Of a stretch of 64,000 nt of DNA, positions 13,542 through 26,643 are shown piece after piece. Each line of letters begins with the position of its first letter. Within the stretch, counting starts at the first letter, position 1. Origin of the DNA: Atherinomorus stipes (lineage: Eukaryota > Chordata > Actinopteri > Atheriniformes > Atherinidae); the NCBI GenBank assembly GCA_023101725.1, contig JALJCO010010208.1, positions 186,001 to 250,000 on the forward strand. Reading direction: 5' to 3'. Made by a program: the position numbers and the translations under genes. The notes under the pieces were generated by a model, which saw nothing but the letters and a program-made list of their open reading frames with translations, was not told where the DNA came from and searched no databases.

Positions 13542-16005
13542 CTGCGCAAGTAGAAGAAACTGAACAGACTCAATAAAGCAGTGTTCTGCCTTCCCCTCCC
13601 CTGCCCATACGGTAAAAAAAAACAAAAAGCTCGCCCATCATGCCAGCTATGGGGGCTGTTCAACCATGGGTGCCAGACAGAAGCTCACTGCCCCTGTCCA
13701 GAGGTGGAACAGCACACCTAAATGACTTCCCACACCCGGCTTGCAATGGAGCTGTCATCCCGTGTTTGTTTGCATTTGCATGCTCAACAATACACATGTC
13801 ACAAACAGGCAGACAATATGCAAACATGCCAAAACCACAGAAGCAAATCAAAAGAGCACATTGGTACTGAGCAATACCGGTTTATGCAATCATATTCAAA
13901 GCACGCAACCTACACTAATTCCATTTTTTTATTTCATTAGCAAGCAAGCCCACTAGCAATAGAGAGTGCAGGAGAACTGCAGATTCAAATTCACTTAACT
14001 GCTCTCAGTGACTTCAGCCAACTTGAACTGAGCATTTTGACTTTAATAAGAACAAATGAGCAGCACAGAAAAGATTTATCAAAGGATCATCAGATTGGGG
14101 GGAAATATCCACTCTTTGCACTGCCTTGCAGGTTTTTTTCACAGGAGAACGGATGCTAAATGCCCTGGTGATAACTACAAAGCTCACTTAACACACACTA
14201 TTATGCATGATGTTTTTCCTATCTGTTTTAAACTCGGCAGGAGGTCAAGTCTAACTACAAACACCCTGAAAAAATACTATCCTTAGAAAATGTCTCTGTT
14301 CCTGCCCCTTGTCTTCTCTGAAATGTTTTAGCAGAGCAAGGCCGCACTGGCATCTGTTCTTCACTAAAATGCAGCACTAATCCTCAGTCTCTTCTGAAAT
14401 CACTATTGTAGTTTGTCTTTCTCATTTGTCTTTTAGATTGCATCTTGAAAACAGCTCCCGCCCCCATTCTACACCCCCTCCTTCTTGATTCAGAGAAAAG
14501 AAAATGGGCAGCTGCAGGGGTAGAAAACACTGCATCACTTTTTCATTCATCATTTTAACATGCTGTCTCTCTGTTCCTGAATTGAAATCTGGGAGGGGAA
14601 ACTTCAGAGTCAGGCAGACTGACAGAGGACAAGCAATAAATTGGAGATAACTGCTCCTCATATTCGAGGTGGCGACTGAGAAGCAGAGCACATCAGTGCT
14701 GATTAAAGCTCCCAGCGGGGAGACAGGCTCACACTAGGAGAGTAAAGTACTGGGAGCAGTTTTGAATTTTGAATGTGTTGTTGTGTGTCATTGTTTCGTC
14801 TCTGCAAGAAATGTTTGGATGGCATTAAAAAAAAAACAAGGAAAACTTTTTGATCAAGATGTCTGCTCGTAGTTTTTGCTCAATCTCCAATCAAGCTTAC
14901 TGAAAAAAATTATTATGAAAGCATGTCTACGCAGTCAGGAGATGTGGGTTTATCAGGTCGATAATCTAAAGGTAAGGTCACTTTAATATGAAGAAGTCCT
15001 GATTTCTGTAATGAATTTCCAACAAACTAATTTCCCTATCTGAGCAACTCTATCTTGTAAATCATTTGATTAAATAAACCACAACGAGAATAACAATAAG
15101 AAAAAAAAGAGGAATCAGAATCTGATCAGTTTCGAGTAAGTTTAAGATCATATTTTGCCCATGATCACCACAGCTTGAAAAATTAAGTTAACCTCAAATC
15201 AACAAAAATTACGTGAGGAGCAAAATATGATTATAGCTTCAGGTTAAATTTTCCAATCCAATCTATATGTAAATTTACAGTGGTGATGTGGTACATGCCA
15301 GGAAATCAAAGTTAGAAGTGATGTTCAGATTGATGAAGAAAACAGAATAAAAACAAGATCAGAAATTAATATCTTTTCCATAAATCTGTCTCAATGTCTG
15401 TGAAGTAATAATTTTACATCATCTGACCAAGCTATAGGCTCTTGCGTTTTATTTTCATCTTCATGTACAAGAAAACAGAGGGGAATCTGCGTGATCCTAC
15501 AGGACTGTGCATAATCACACAGATTAAAGCTGATAACAGCCAATCAGCCGTTAAATAATAAATGTCTGGGACTGCTATTGAGTCAGTGGGACGTTAATTG
15601 TCCGGCAACACATCCGCAAATTGAACATGACAGTTGAACCGTCGTATTTATGAGTCAATTGGTTACAATGGAAGGATTAAATCCATCAATCACGTTTCCC
15701 TAACGCAGAACAGTGGGTCTCAGCAGAATGTGCCTGATTTAAAGCAGTCGGGTTCATTTAGGTCTACCTCTGCTGTGCAGCTGCGGGGGAAAGAGAAAGA
15801 AGGAAAGAAAGAAAACGATCTGCAGTCCTCACATACAGGCCTCTACATGCTGCATGGTAAAAGCAATGCACTGGCAGATTTAGGCGCAATCGCGGGCGCA
15901 CGCAGAGGCACACATGCATCCAGAAACACACGCGCTCTTTCTCTCTTTCACACAGACACACTCTCACACACACCTACACAGACACACACGGGATATAGCC
16001 AGTAC
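13542..16005 (-). other. pcdh19: pcdh19 intron between the two visible coding exons
   Basis: This 2464-bp intron has a GTACTG donor at 16005-16000 and a CAG acceptor at 13544-13542 preceded by a TTCTTCTACTTG pyrimidine tract. Human PCDH19 has a small alternatively spliced 47-codon exon at this position, with a Cys-rich SNCLTITCLLGC segment. I searched for a counterpart on the minus strand and found none, so this fish gene may use only the short form, or the exon may be too diverged to see. Just inside the donor (15905-15988) lies a CA/CT-rich low-complexity tract. Confidence 0.85.
15905..15988. repeat. CA/CT-rich simple repeat next to the exon 1 donor
   Basis: This is an imperfect CA-rich tract (ACACACGCG..., CACACAGACACACTC..., ACACACCTACACAGACACACACG) in the first intron, ending about a dozen bases from the GTACTG splice donor. 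It is likely polymorphic in length. An effect on splicing of exon 1 is possible but unproven. Confidence 0.7.
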
Positions 16006-18152
16006 CTGCAGTTGTACGTCCGGATCTCCTTGTTGTCCCTCTTGCACTTGACTGCCACAAAAATCATGGTTATAAACAGGATTGCTGCGATAGAGCCCAG
16101 AGCGATGATGAAGATGAGGGACAGGTTGACAGGTCCAATAGACTCCTGTGCGTTCAGATCTGGTGAGAGGTACACAACAATGTAGGCCGAGGCGGACAGG
16201 GAGGGCTTGCCGTGGTCCCTTGCCACCACTGTGATCTCGTACGTGGATTTGGCGTTTTCTCCAAACATCCTCGTGGAGCGCACCTCTCCGTTCACCTGGT
16301 CGATTTCAAAGAAAGCCCTGTCGCCCTCCGAGATGGTGTAGGTCAGCCGCCCGTTCTCCCCCTCATCATAGTCGTCGGCTTTCACCTGGGTCACCATGTA
16401 GCCCACTGCAGCGTTTCTTGGGATAGAGACCTCCGCTGTGCCATTAACCAGAGGAGGGTTTGTCATAACTGGTGTGTTGTCGTTTACATCAAGCACGACA
16501 ATCCGCACCGTGGCGTTACTGGATAAGGAGGGATTACCGTTGTCTCTTGCCAAAACTTTGAAATCAAAAGTCCTGGTGTATTCATGATCAAATGATCTCA
16601 TGGAGTAAATGCGGCCAGATGGGTTTATGCTGACATATGTGTTTACATCCATATGCTTAATCTCACCAGGGACTATGGAGTATGAAACTGTGCCATTCAT
16701 CCCCAGGTCCGGGTCCTCTGCTGAAACTGCCAGCAGACATGAACCGGGGAGGTTGTTTTCCATTACCATCTCTTGATAGTGTGGCTTGAGAAAGTGGGGT
16801 GGGTTGTCATTTTCATCTGTGACTTTGACTACCAGAGATTTTGTGGCGCGTAAAGGTGGAGTGCCACTGTCCTCTGCTTGGATAGTCAGATTGTACGTGT
16901 CCTTTTGCTCTCTGTCCAGCCTGCCATCAACAAGTATGGTGGAGAAGCTCTCATATTCTTGCAGTCTGAACGGAACGTTGCCCTGCAGCCTGCATTGCAC
17001 TTTGCCGTTTGCCCCAGAATCCTTATCTGACACCCTCACCAGCGCAATGACATATCCACGCTGCGCGTTTTCACTAACTTCGACCATCTCTGTGTTCAGT
17101 GAGAGCAAATTAATGACAGGCGGGTTATCATTCGTATCCATCACATTCACTGTGACTTTGCAGTGAGCAGGTATAGAGTTGGGACCTAAATCTTTGGCCT
17201 GGACGTCGATCTCGTATATTTTCGTTGTTTCATAATCCAAAACCCCGTTGACAGTGATGATCCCGGTTCTGGGGTCAATTTTAAAGGCCTCCCTCGTTTT
17301 CTCGGTGACGTAACTGTTGAATGAGTACACAACCTCTCCATTAGTGCCCTCGTCAGGATCCGTTGCATTCAGATCTATGACTAATGTATTTATGGGGGAA
17401 TTCTCCATCACATTGACGGTATACACCGGCTCGTCAAAAACAGGGTTGTTGTCATTAGAATCAATTACCTTGATATTTAACTGGACCGCGCCTATCTTTG
17501 GAGGGTCTCCTCCATCCTCTGCACTGATTTCATATGTATAGTGGGACTGGGTCTCTCTGTCTAAGGATTTCTGCACAACAAGCTCAGCAATTTTTGACCC
17601 ATCCCCTCTTGTCTTGATTTCAAGTCCGAAAAGCTCATTTGGAGTGATGGAATACGACTGCACTCCAAAGATCCCCGAGTCCGGATCGCTTGCCCCCTCT
17701 AGGGGAAACCTGGTACCAGGGGAGGCATTCTCTGAAATTTCAATGTCAATGTGGCTCGTTGGGAATCTGGGTGCGTTGTCGTTCAAATCTTCAATTTCAA
17801 CTTTGATGACACAGATCTCCATAGAGTTTGACATCACTTCTAGGGAAATAATGCACTTTGGGTTTTGTCGACAAACTACATCCCGATCTATTTTCATTTG
17901 GGTTGTAAGGATTCCTGCTGGACTGAGTTCCACCCATCGTGGTTCTGAATTGGAAATAACCCTTAAGTAGGGGGGCTGCGGAGAAATCTGAAATCCTTGC
18001 TTTAGTGCGTCCTTTGTCACGTTTCCAATCACTGACCCGGGCTTCATCTCCTCGTTTATTCCATACTTTAGGTTGATCACAGCCTCAGTTCCGACCCAAA
18101 ATAGAAGGAACACAGCAGTTAGTTGTATAAATTCCATCTCCTTGGTTTGCAT
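16006..18152 (-). CDS. pcdh19: pcdh19 coding exon 1: protocadherin-19 ectodomain, transmembrane helix and juxtamembrane tail (partial gene)
   Basis: Protocadherin-19 is a single-pass, calcium-dependent homophilic adhesion protein of the plasma membrane, used mainly in the developing nervous system. The exon gives 715 codons plus two bases. Residues 6-24 form a signal peptide. Six cadherin repeats follow, with linker motifs DLNDNAP (122-128), DSNDNNP (231-237), DTNDNPP (339-345), DENDNPP (446-452) and DVNDNTP (555-561). A transmembrane helix spans about 677-701, followed by the basic stop-transfer KCKRDNK. Long stretches, such as the [11 protein letters not shown] and [16 protein letters not shown] regions, match PCDH19 rather than PCDH10, 17 or 18. 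An in-frame stop lies at 18180-18182, so the Met at 18152 is the first possible start. The Met five codons later (18137) has the better Kozak context and sits right at the signal peptide, so it may be the real start. The exon ends TGC-AG before the donor GTACTG (16005-16000), leaving phase 2. One exon for the whole ectodomain is typical of the family. The reading frame is intact. Confidence 0.96.
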
Positions 18153-19600
18153 TGTACCTGTTGAGTTTTTCCCCCGTGCCTAATAAAGACCTTAATAATT
18201 ACGCACAGGAATGCACGTCAGAAAAAAACGCAAACATTACACAAATGAATCATCTCATTAAAACGTCCAGAAAAGTGTTTGAATGTCTCTTTTGTATGCT
18301 GATTAAATCATGGTCTCGAGGCTACTATTCTAACAAGTGCTTTATACTATATCGCTCTTCTCAGGCAGAGCACATCCTCCGGTCTACTGCAGCGGGCGAA
18401 ACATTGAGGGCGGCAGATATGGGAAAACATACTGAATCTTCTCACAGTTGTAATTTAGCCGTACAAATCCGTGCAGCTCTTAAAAAGCAGGAAACTGCTC
18501 TTACACATGACTCATAGCATGAATTGTCCATTTTCAAGTGAGCTGAAAGAGGAGGAGAGAGGTTCGGACTGCATAGACTTTAATTGTGAATTCCTCTGTG
18601 AACAAGTCCATAAAAATGTTAATTTTCCGTGCAGATGAAGTGACGAGGCTCAAAAGTCCGTGTTCGGTTTTCCGCCCTGATGCCAGTCAATGTTTAAGTC
18701 GCAGTTTGGATAAACATCTTGCTCTGCGTAATGGGCTATATTACAAGGAGTGATTACATTTCCTTCCCGGTCAGCAGCTGTAGGTTTAAAAAAAAAAAAA
18801 AGCACATCAGATGAAAAAAAAATTGGAATGGGTCTGCAATCACAATATTATTGAAAAGCCAAAGTCCGGATATATTTGTCTAAAGAGGAGTGCAATTGAA
18901 GGAATGTCTCAACATATCACTCAAGTCCCGATTACCTTTTCATTTCCAGCAGATTTTGTCTCTCCTCCCCTCCGCAAGTCTTGCAGCTTTTACTTACTAA
19001 TTAATTCCCTCGTATCACACTTGGAAAAATGCTACACACATCCCAGTTAGTAGTCCATGCAATACAACAAAAATCCGCTGAAAATGTGACCAAAAGCCAG
19101 AGGGATGAAACGACTCCAGAGCCTACTGGATGTTCAAAACGCATTTCATGTTCAGCTGCAGCAAAAAAAAAAGAAACACTGTAGTCTATATCCAGCCTGG
19201 CTGAGGGAAAAAAAGAGAAAGGGGGGAAAAAAGACAGAAATCACTACTCGTCTCCAGCAGCCTGTCTAGTTGACTCCAACAAGCGTTCCTCTCGCTTCAC
19301 TGGTGCACACTGGCAGACGCGCAGCTCCGAGCCGTGCGCTCAGTCTCAGGACCCGCAATCCCCTCAGCCAATCAGGGGTTACACAGGAGGGCTGGAGCTG
19401 CTGGTGGGTGGGGCAAAGTACAGCAATGAAACACGGCCAACTACCTGTTCTCCTGCAGATGGACGACTCAACGGGCAATTACAGAGTACAAGCTGAAACA
19501 CGACGCTGAGTATTAGATGATCGTTAGAGCTGCTTCCAAAAGTAGGGGTCTGGTAAGGGGGGGACCCATGGGGAGCCTTAAAGAGAACTCCCATGAGTGC
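18153..19600 (-). promoter_or_regulatory. pcdh19: pcdh19 5'UTR and probable promoter side
   Basis: This region lies immediately upstream of the pcdh19 start on the minus strand. An in-frame stop at 18180-18182 shows that the coding sequence does not extend further. The family usually has a long 5'UTR. A CCAAT box (AGCCAATCAG, 19366-19375, reading on the plus strand) with a nearby GGTGGGTGGGG stretch (19404-19414) suggests a core promoter somewhere around 19250-19450. I see no clear TATA box. The transcription start cannot be placed from sequence alone, and the limits are approximate. Confidence 0.4.
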
Positions 19601-20594
19601 CACAGTATGAAGAGAGATATATATAATTTTCCCCAGGAGAGGAGATGCTGTAAGGCAACTTTTCAGAATTGAGTTTATCTTTTCTCTTCTTTTTATTTTG
19701 CTCCGTCATATTTCATTTACAACACGCATCCGCACAGCGGGGAACCTCACACTGTCCTCCTGCGCAGAGCAGATCTCTGCAGCCGAACCAAAGAGTAGGC
19801 TACTTCCCGCTACCTTCTGCATATTTTAAGGCCAAGTAGGCCCGATGATCTGCACAACTGTTGCAACTGTAGGCATCACGTTACATCATTTACACCCGAC
19901 ATGGTTCTCAGGCGTTTAATGCGCACTACCGAACCTTATAACACCAGGCGCAAAGGTGAGCCAACAACTTTTCAACGAATACTGCAGGTCCTGATGACGG
20001 TTTCCACAGGCCAGATTAATAATATCCGGATTTTTAAATAAATATCAAAATAAAATTCGGATTGTTCCAGTAAATATCGCGTTCAGACCGAGCTGCTCAT
20101 AAAACAAGCTCACGTTTCAACGTCTGGAAGTGATTTTTTTTTAAAATCTTTTATCAGACTACTTTAAGGTGAACGCATCGCCTATAGGGTTTAATTAAAG
20201 AGATAATTAGCCCATATGATATAAAAACCAACAAATAACCTCTCGTCTCAAAATGGAAAGGTTTGTTTTTAAGGTTAATAATGAGGTGGGTGCTGACCTC
20301 CAGCCTGCTGCTCATCAGCATAATAAAAGGAACACATCAATTACGCTGTTATTCAAAGCGTCGCTTCTCTCTCATCTCCGTGTAATTCAAGGCGACATCA
20401 TAAGGCTCCTTGTGATGTGAACAATTTAGCGCCGTTACAAGCATTCTGGGCACCCGCACAAGTAAAGAAGACTACTTTGGCTAAGAGAAAATGAGTGAAG
20501 TTCCCCATCTAAGCTGTGCACATATTGCAGTCTGTCATCACCTTCCCTGAAATCTCACTTTTCTCCATTCAGATAGAAGCGACTCTCGCTTACA

Positions 20595-20649
<55 letters not shown>

Positions 20650-23600
20650 ACACACACGTGTTCACACACACCCTCCTCCTTACAGCAGCCAGTCTGCCTG
20701 ACTCTCACCGGCGCGCGCTCAGCCGCCATCACATCCTGTTTCGGGGCAAGCAGATTTCAAAGTCACAAGGGTGACACCTAGCGTCCGCAGGCGCCGCTCG
20801 ATCCTGTTATTTCAACTTGTCCATTTCGCCCCCGGACTCTTTCACCCCAATGAAAAACAATAGCGCGCTACAAGAATAATAATTAAAACACACCGGTATA
20901 TCACTTTCCTCTCTTTATTGGAAAAAAAAGTCTGCAGTTTGACCATGATTAATATTCTGGCCACGACGTCGGAGCCATATCCATCCACTCTTAATCAATA
21001 CTGATTGAACTCTACATGGACAGGAGAATAAGATCATTGTTGTGCATTATGCATGTGTTATTCATCTCACTTGTTCATATCTATAAACACCTCGTGATAA
21101 GGCTCCACGGCTGGCGTTATTCTGTGATAAATCTGGACCTTGCTGACATAAAACTGCAAAGAATAAATGATATCAACAATAATATAGGCTCAAAGGACCC
21201 CGCTGCAAATTAGTTTATTATCACTGAAACTGATAAATTGCTCCGGGTCACATATACAAATACAAAGGTACAGAGACTGTCTCCTAAAAGATTCATTGCA
21301 TACATTTCTTTGCAAAAATCTTTTCTCTTCTTCTGCATATCTTGACAAACAAGCAAGTATGAACAAAGTAACTTGTTTGCTCTGCCACAACTCTTTCCAA
21401 GACATGATTCAGTCGCATGAGGCGAGCGCCAGAAGAATCTTTAAGCTCATAAATTCTTAATGTCAGCGAGTTAAACAACCGCAGGCAGTGGCAGGGGACT
21501 TTTCTTATCCTCGGGGCTTTCTCACGGCCATGTGTACAGCAGAGCGGATTGTACTTTTTGCATTTCCTTCTCTTGCTGCAGAGGTTTGCATTGCCTGATT
21601 GACTGTATGAACAGGTGGGACGTGTGAGCAACAGTTAACAAATGGGTTTATTGTGTTCGTGTGTTTTGCGTGTGTATGTGCAACCATTTTCATCTTTCAG
21701 CTGAGCTTTGTGCCACTAACCAAACACCGCTGGGGTTAAACATCCGCAAGTCTGAAAACATTTGGTCCAATTTGGAGAGCCTGAGGATGATGAGAGCCAA
21801 GAGGGTTAAAAATGTTGCAGATGTCCCCCACCCCCCCCCCCCTGCAGCTAACTGCAGTTTAAATCCAAGCAACAGCCAGCAGGGTTGATCATAAACTACA
21901 GCAGTAATTTAGCCACAATGTATTTCTTTCTCTCAGAGAGCGCTGCCATATTTCATTTATGAACTACAATTTACACCAATATACTTCCTGCTGTTGACAT
22001 TCCTTTGTGTCCTTTATTGATTTGACCACTATGTTAAAATCCTTAAATTTTCTGTTGTGAGCAGTGTGGCATTGACTGGCATCAGTGTTTCGATATGTTC
22101 ACTCGCCCGATGTTTCATTAAACTGTCAGTCAAGCTATGAAGTCACTTTCTGGTCACAGTTTGTCACAATCCTACAATATATCTCAGAAGACATGATGTA
22201 TTTATTTTCAAAAAAAGTGCAGTGAGACAAGTTATAGTCGTAATTAATGTTCATTTCATACTTGTCAGTGCTGCGCATTCATCAACACCAAACACAATTC
22301 TATCAAAATTACAAGTTCATCTTAGCTTTTATGCTGATTTGCATCTTTACTTGATGGGAATGAAAAACAGGCAGGGAACACTTAAATGATCCAAACACTC
22401 TTTATTTCATTGGGATATATGTGTTTCAACATTCAATGAACATTCGTTACTATCAGAGAGAGAAACCCAGTTATTAAATATAATATGATTCATGCCATCA
22501 AGATATTTCAGATATAGATTTTTACATATGTTTTCTTCCAGAGCGTGGTTTAAAGCTACAGAGGTTTTTGTTTTTTTAGGGTTTTTTTTTTTTTAAACAT
22601 GAAAACAGAAGGCAGAGCTATCTATTTGGGTCCCTGGGATTTCTCAACTTCACATCAGTTTTGAGCATATTTGAAGCGTTTGTGGTGGGAAGCTTGAACC
22701 AGTGCAGCTGAAAGTACACAGGGAATGGCTTATTCTAGTTCATATAACTTTTTTTTTTTCCTCTGCTGCCAAGGAATGGCACATGTCTGTAGTCTGTCCC
22801 TGCTGGTTGCTTGGAAAGGAATATCTAAGCTTCCCTGACAGATGTTGGTGTTATCACCTCTAAGTCCTGTACGGCTCTGCATCTTGGCCTGTGCACTTGC
22901 ACGGATTTAGAGGAGCTAGCAGAGACAGTGGCACATTGATTCTGAATGGGCAAAATGGTCACACTCATTTTGGCTGCAGCTGAAGATGATGTTATTATTA
23001 TGATCCTGATCCGTACAGCTTCACAAAAAAATTGATTCCTCCTGAGCACTCCTTGCCAGAGGCATACAAAGGAAGGGGAACTGACAGGCTTAATCTATGG
23101 GCCTCTCGTCAATGACGATACGCCCTCTACTCCATTCCACACTTTGCCTGTCCATGATACATCAATTAGTATCAACTCTCACCATCCATCTAAGGGTTCA
23201 TGCAGCCCCTTGGGCACACCATCCCAGCTTAAAGTACAATTCAAACTCAAAATGTGCTCTTTTTGTGCTTTTCAGCAACTATTTCTGTGTGTTGGTGACT
23301 GTCATGTGATTTTTAATTTAATCCTGTTTTTAATCTCCCCAAAGCACTGGCCTAGGACTCATGGGTGACTTAAGGAAGGAAAAGTACAGTGGGCACAGCT
23401 TAGCTTTCTCCTAATACTACTCAATACCATCTCTGTCCGTACCCATCATTTCTCTGTGAGTAGATAAGTTAAAATCAAGTGCCTAAGTGTCTATTTAGGG
23501 TGCTGTGTTCTCCACTCTAATCTGCCAGCCTGGTCTCATGGCAAAATAAATACAAAATGAAAGCTTTTTTTTTTTTTTTCCTTGCAGAGAGGCAAAATAA

Positions 23601-24292
23601 TATCATTTTTGGGATACCAGGCATAACTTCAAACACAATATATTTCAGTGAGATGATTGTTTTGAGATTAGAGATGCTTTTAGACTACAGTACATTGTTG
23701 GGCAAATTTCCCAACCCAATCAAGTTTCACTTTTTCTCTCCCTTCTCTTGTCATCATTCTGAACCTGGCCAAGTTTTTCAGGTGACTTAAAGAGGGGGTT
23801 TCATGTCATTATTAGGCACATAATTCTCTTTAATGGCACAATCAAATAACTTGTTACCGTCAGTAGTTTTGAAAATACCGTATACATAATAAACAACTTA
23901 AAGAAATGTGACATCACTCCATGTCTGTATCTGATGCCTTAAAGAAGCGCGATATAAATCTAATCCATTATGAAAAAAAAAGTAAGGGAGGGGGAGGAGC
24001 TTCGTGGTATCGGAGGTGCTATGTGGTAGCAGCCGTTCTGGCAGCCATGTTGGTTTTCACAGGAGATTCTCTTATTTTGATCAAACAAGTAAGTGAAATC
24101 CATGGAAAACATCTCTGCTAGTGTGAACGTATTGGCTTCTTAAAACTAGACAGTTCTGCTTTTTCTTGTCCATAAAAAGGAAAAAGAGAAAGTCTTGTGT
24201 CAAAGACCATAAATTAATATATAATAACAGTTTCACAAACTCCTGTGAGTGCGCGGCATCTGCTGCACTAGCATGGGATCAAACCTCTCTCT
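19601..24292. other. Intergenic DNA upstream of pcdh19; no gene seen
   Basis: AT-rich, mostly unique sequence. It holds a CT microsatellite (20600-20646, listed separately), a run of C near 21827-21842, T runs near 22580-22595 and 22749-22760, and short A and T runs. Around 23935-23970 a phrase resembling the 3' tail of fish LINE/SINE repeats (GCGCGATATAAAT) hints at an old repeat fragment. None of the open frames shows a recognisable protein. The stretch right behind the promoter could hold regulatory elements, but I cannot point to one. Confidence 0.6.
20600..20646. repeat. (CT)n microsatellite
   Basis: An uninterrupted run of about 23 CT units, followed by a short ACAC tract. It is about 1 kb upstream of the inferred pcdh19 promoter region. 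Predicted peptides through it (SLSLSL or EREREr) are artefacts of the repeat. Confidence 0.95.
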
Positions 24293-24650
24293 GGGCCGGA
24301 TTTATCAAGATCCAAATTTGCGTGTAGTAATTTACCCACGCAATCTGGAACTTTGCACGAGGGGCTGAACCACAGTTTGCAAGTGATCTACCAAGAATGA
24401 AGGCGCAAATGACAGCGAGTGCAAACGTAATATATTTACATATTCTCCTCCCATTACACGCACTTTTGCGTGTAAATGCCCCATATTGCATATTGATTGC
24501 AGAAAAAGTACTAAGTGGAAAAGAGGCGCTATTTAGCACGTTTTAAAGACCGAACCCATTTAGCACACTGTAATAGATCAGTTTGTACATTTTGTGCAGT
24601 GAGATAGTTTACGTTTTTATACACGAAAACCTTTGATAGATCCAGCCCTT
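24293..24650 (-). mobile_element. MITE-like element, copy 1 (GGGCCGGATTTATCAA ends)
   Basis: The ends are inverted: GGGCCGGATTTATCAA at the left and TTGATAGATCCAGCCCTT at the right. The interior matches, in reverse orientation, the element at 41533-41824 (shared blocks around GCGCCTCTT, ATATGCAATAT and TGGGAGGAGAA). There is no coding capacity, so it would be a non-autonomous DNA transposon. No clean target-site duplication is visible, so the superfamily is uncertain, with hAT-like as the first guess. Copy 1 is the longer of the two. Confidence 0.75.
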
Positions 24651-25839
24651 GGTCCTCCTGAATGCTTGTTGATCTTCCCAAATATAACACTGTAAAACAC
24701 ATTTTCCTTAAATTTCAATGATTTTCTTGATTAACTTTGATCAGGTTTGCAAAAAAAGAGGGAAAAAAGTGGGAGTCCTGCCTTGCTTGGTGACTAGCCT
24801 TGGTCCAACACAAATAAAAAATGGATGCAGATGGTCTTGTATTAGAATAGCTGTAGCCGGTGCTACATGTAGATGCAAATGAAAGAATTGTTAAACGTGG
24901 CTGTTTGAAGTTGCATGTGTGGTGGGGCTCCTGATCATCAAAAGCTGCAGTGATTTAATATGCAGTTTGTTGATGTTTAAACAATTAATAATTTGTAACC
25001 CAATGACCCATTTGCTTGTGAAATGAAATATATTTAAGAGAAGCTTGTTCCATTTATGCATAATTGGTTTAGCTGTTTACGCTGTTAGATGGTAATTACC
25101 AGACTGTACAGTCCTGTAATGTTTAGATCCAAATGCTCCCTCATTGGTTTTCTTTTTGATAAGTAACAATTTAAAGTCTAAATGGAGATTTGGTTAAGTT
25201 GCTGAATATAAGCTATTCACTGCGGTGTGTAGGTGTGTGTAAGACACCTACAAATGTATGACCTCAACTGTAATTGAATTGTTTGTTTTTTTTTGTTTGT
25301 GTGTTTGTTTTTAAAGAAGGTCCCACCTTCATACTGTAGGAGTGCACTTATTCTAAGTTTTAGATTGTTTGCCAGTGGATGGAGTTTTTCCCAATGGTGA
25401 GTGCTGAATGTGGGAGTCTGCTGGTACAGTAGGCACCCTCACGCTCAGAGTAGAGCCTGCCTATCGCAGCTCCCGCGTTTTCTGCATTCTTTCCTGCGAA
25501 AATACAGGTTAGTAACATTAGTTTGACAAAACAGCAGATTCAATAATATTGTTGTCTAAACTTCATTGTTTTTGCTTGCAAAAGAATACCAATAAATTTC
25601 TGTATTGTGGAGCTGTTCTTACTCTGGGAAGATTCTGTTACACACTTTAGCGTGTTAAGTTCAGCTTTTAGTTCGGCTCCAAAGCTAATGTAACAAATTT
25701 GTCTACATCCAAGACATGGTTGTAGATTGAGAGATAGTTATGTACCCTCAGGGTGTTGTTTTCTGTCAGGAAAAACATTGGCTATGACATAAATCATGAT
25801 GCATGAATATGAAAATGTATATAATATGTATGTTTACAC

Positions 25840-25965
25840 TGTATTAGGGATTTCAATATTGGCTTTTTATTCATTTATCTTTTTTACCGATATCCGATAT
25901 GCTGATATTGTCCAACTCCTAATTTCTGATAACTAATATTGACCGAGATTGCTCGATGCAGACTG
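25840..25965. mobile_element. Fragment of a hAT-type non-autonomous repeat (CCGATATCCGATAT motif)
   Basis: The phrases TTACCGATATCCGATATGC and GATATTGTCCAACTCCTAAT match a widespread fish interspersed repeat that I recognise as hAT-derived. Only about 125 bases are recognisable and both ends are lost in unique sequence. No coding potential. Confidence 0.5.
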
Positions 25966-26643
25966 TGAGGTTGTATTTCTCATATTATGAGAGATACAGC
26001 TATATTCTGCTCTGAGAGCAAAGATCCCCAAATAGTCTTAAGTCAGCCAGAGGAGTTCATTTTGGACATCTGGTTGGCATATAGCCAACCAGATATCAGA
26101 TACTAGCAGGTATTAGCCAACATGTGGCTAATTGTGAAGTTTCTGACTACTTGGTAACTTAACCAACAACTTAAAACCAGACATATAGAGAATGGAAGAA
26201 AGTTAATGTCACGTTGCATTGTGGGGGCCTGCCGCCATGCTAGTTGCGGTCAAATAGTTGGTTGATTTTTTTTACCTGTTTACCTGAGACTGAGTTCCTC
26301 AAGCGATTTGTAGAAATTTTGAAATGTGCTTAAGTTTAAAAAAGGGACACAGATTTACCGGGAAACTTTATCTACAGAGGAAAGAAACCGTTACTTATAG
26401 AATGGCAATAATTAACAACCAAGATCCATATTTTATCCAGCGAAGCAGCTCCAACCAGGATATGGACTCTCTCCCACCCTTGTGTTTTTCTGATATTTTT
26501 TCTTATCTGGTCTGTGGTGTAAGTGCCTAAACATCAGACCAATTTCGGAATAACAAATCCCATGAAGCACACAAACAATTTACCAGTGAATGGGTGCAGC
26601 AACTCCAAGTATTTAAACCTCCTAAAAACAACACACTTAAGGA

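Noticed and set aside
16212..17970. Several plus-strand open frames opposite the protocadherin exon
   Set aside because: They are antisense shadows of the pcdh19 coding exon. They have no family resemblance, and the minus strand explains the sequence fully.
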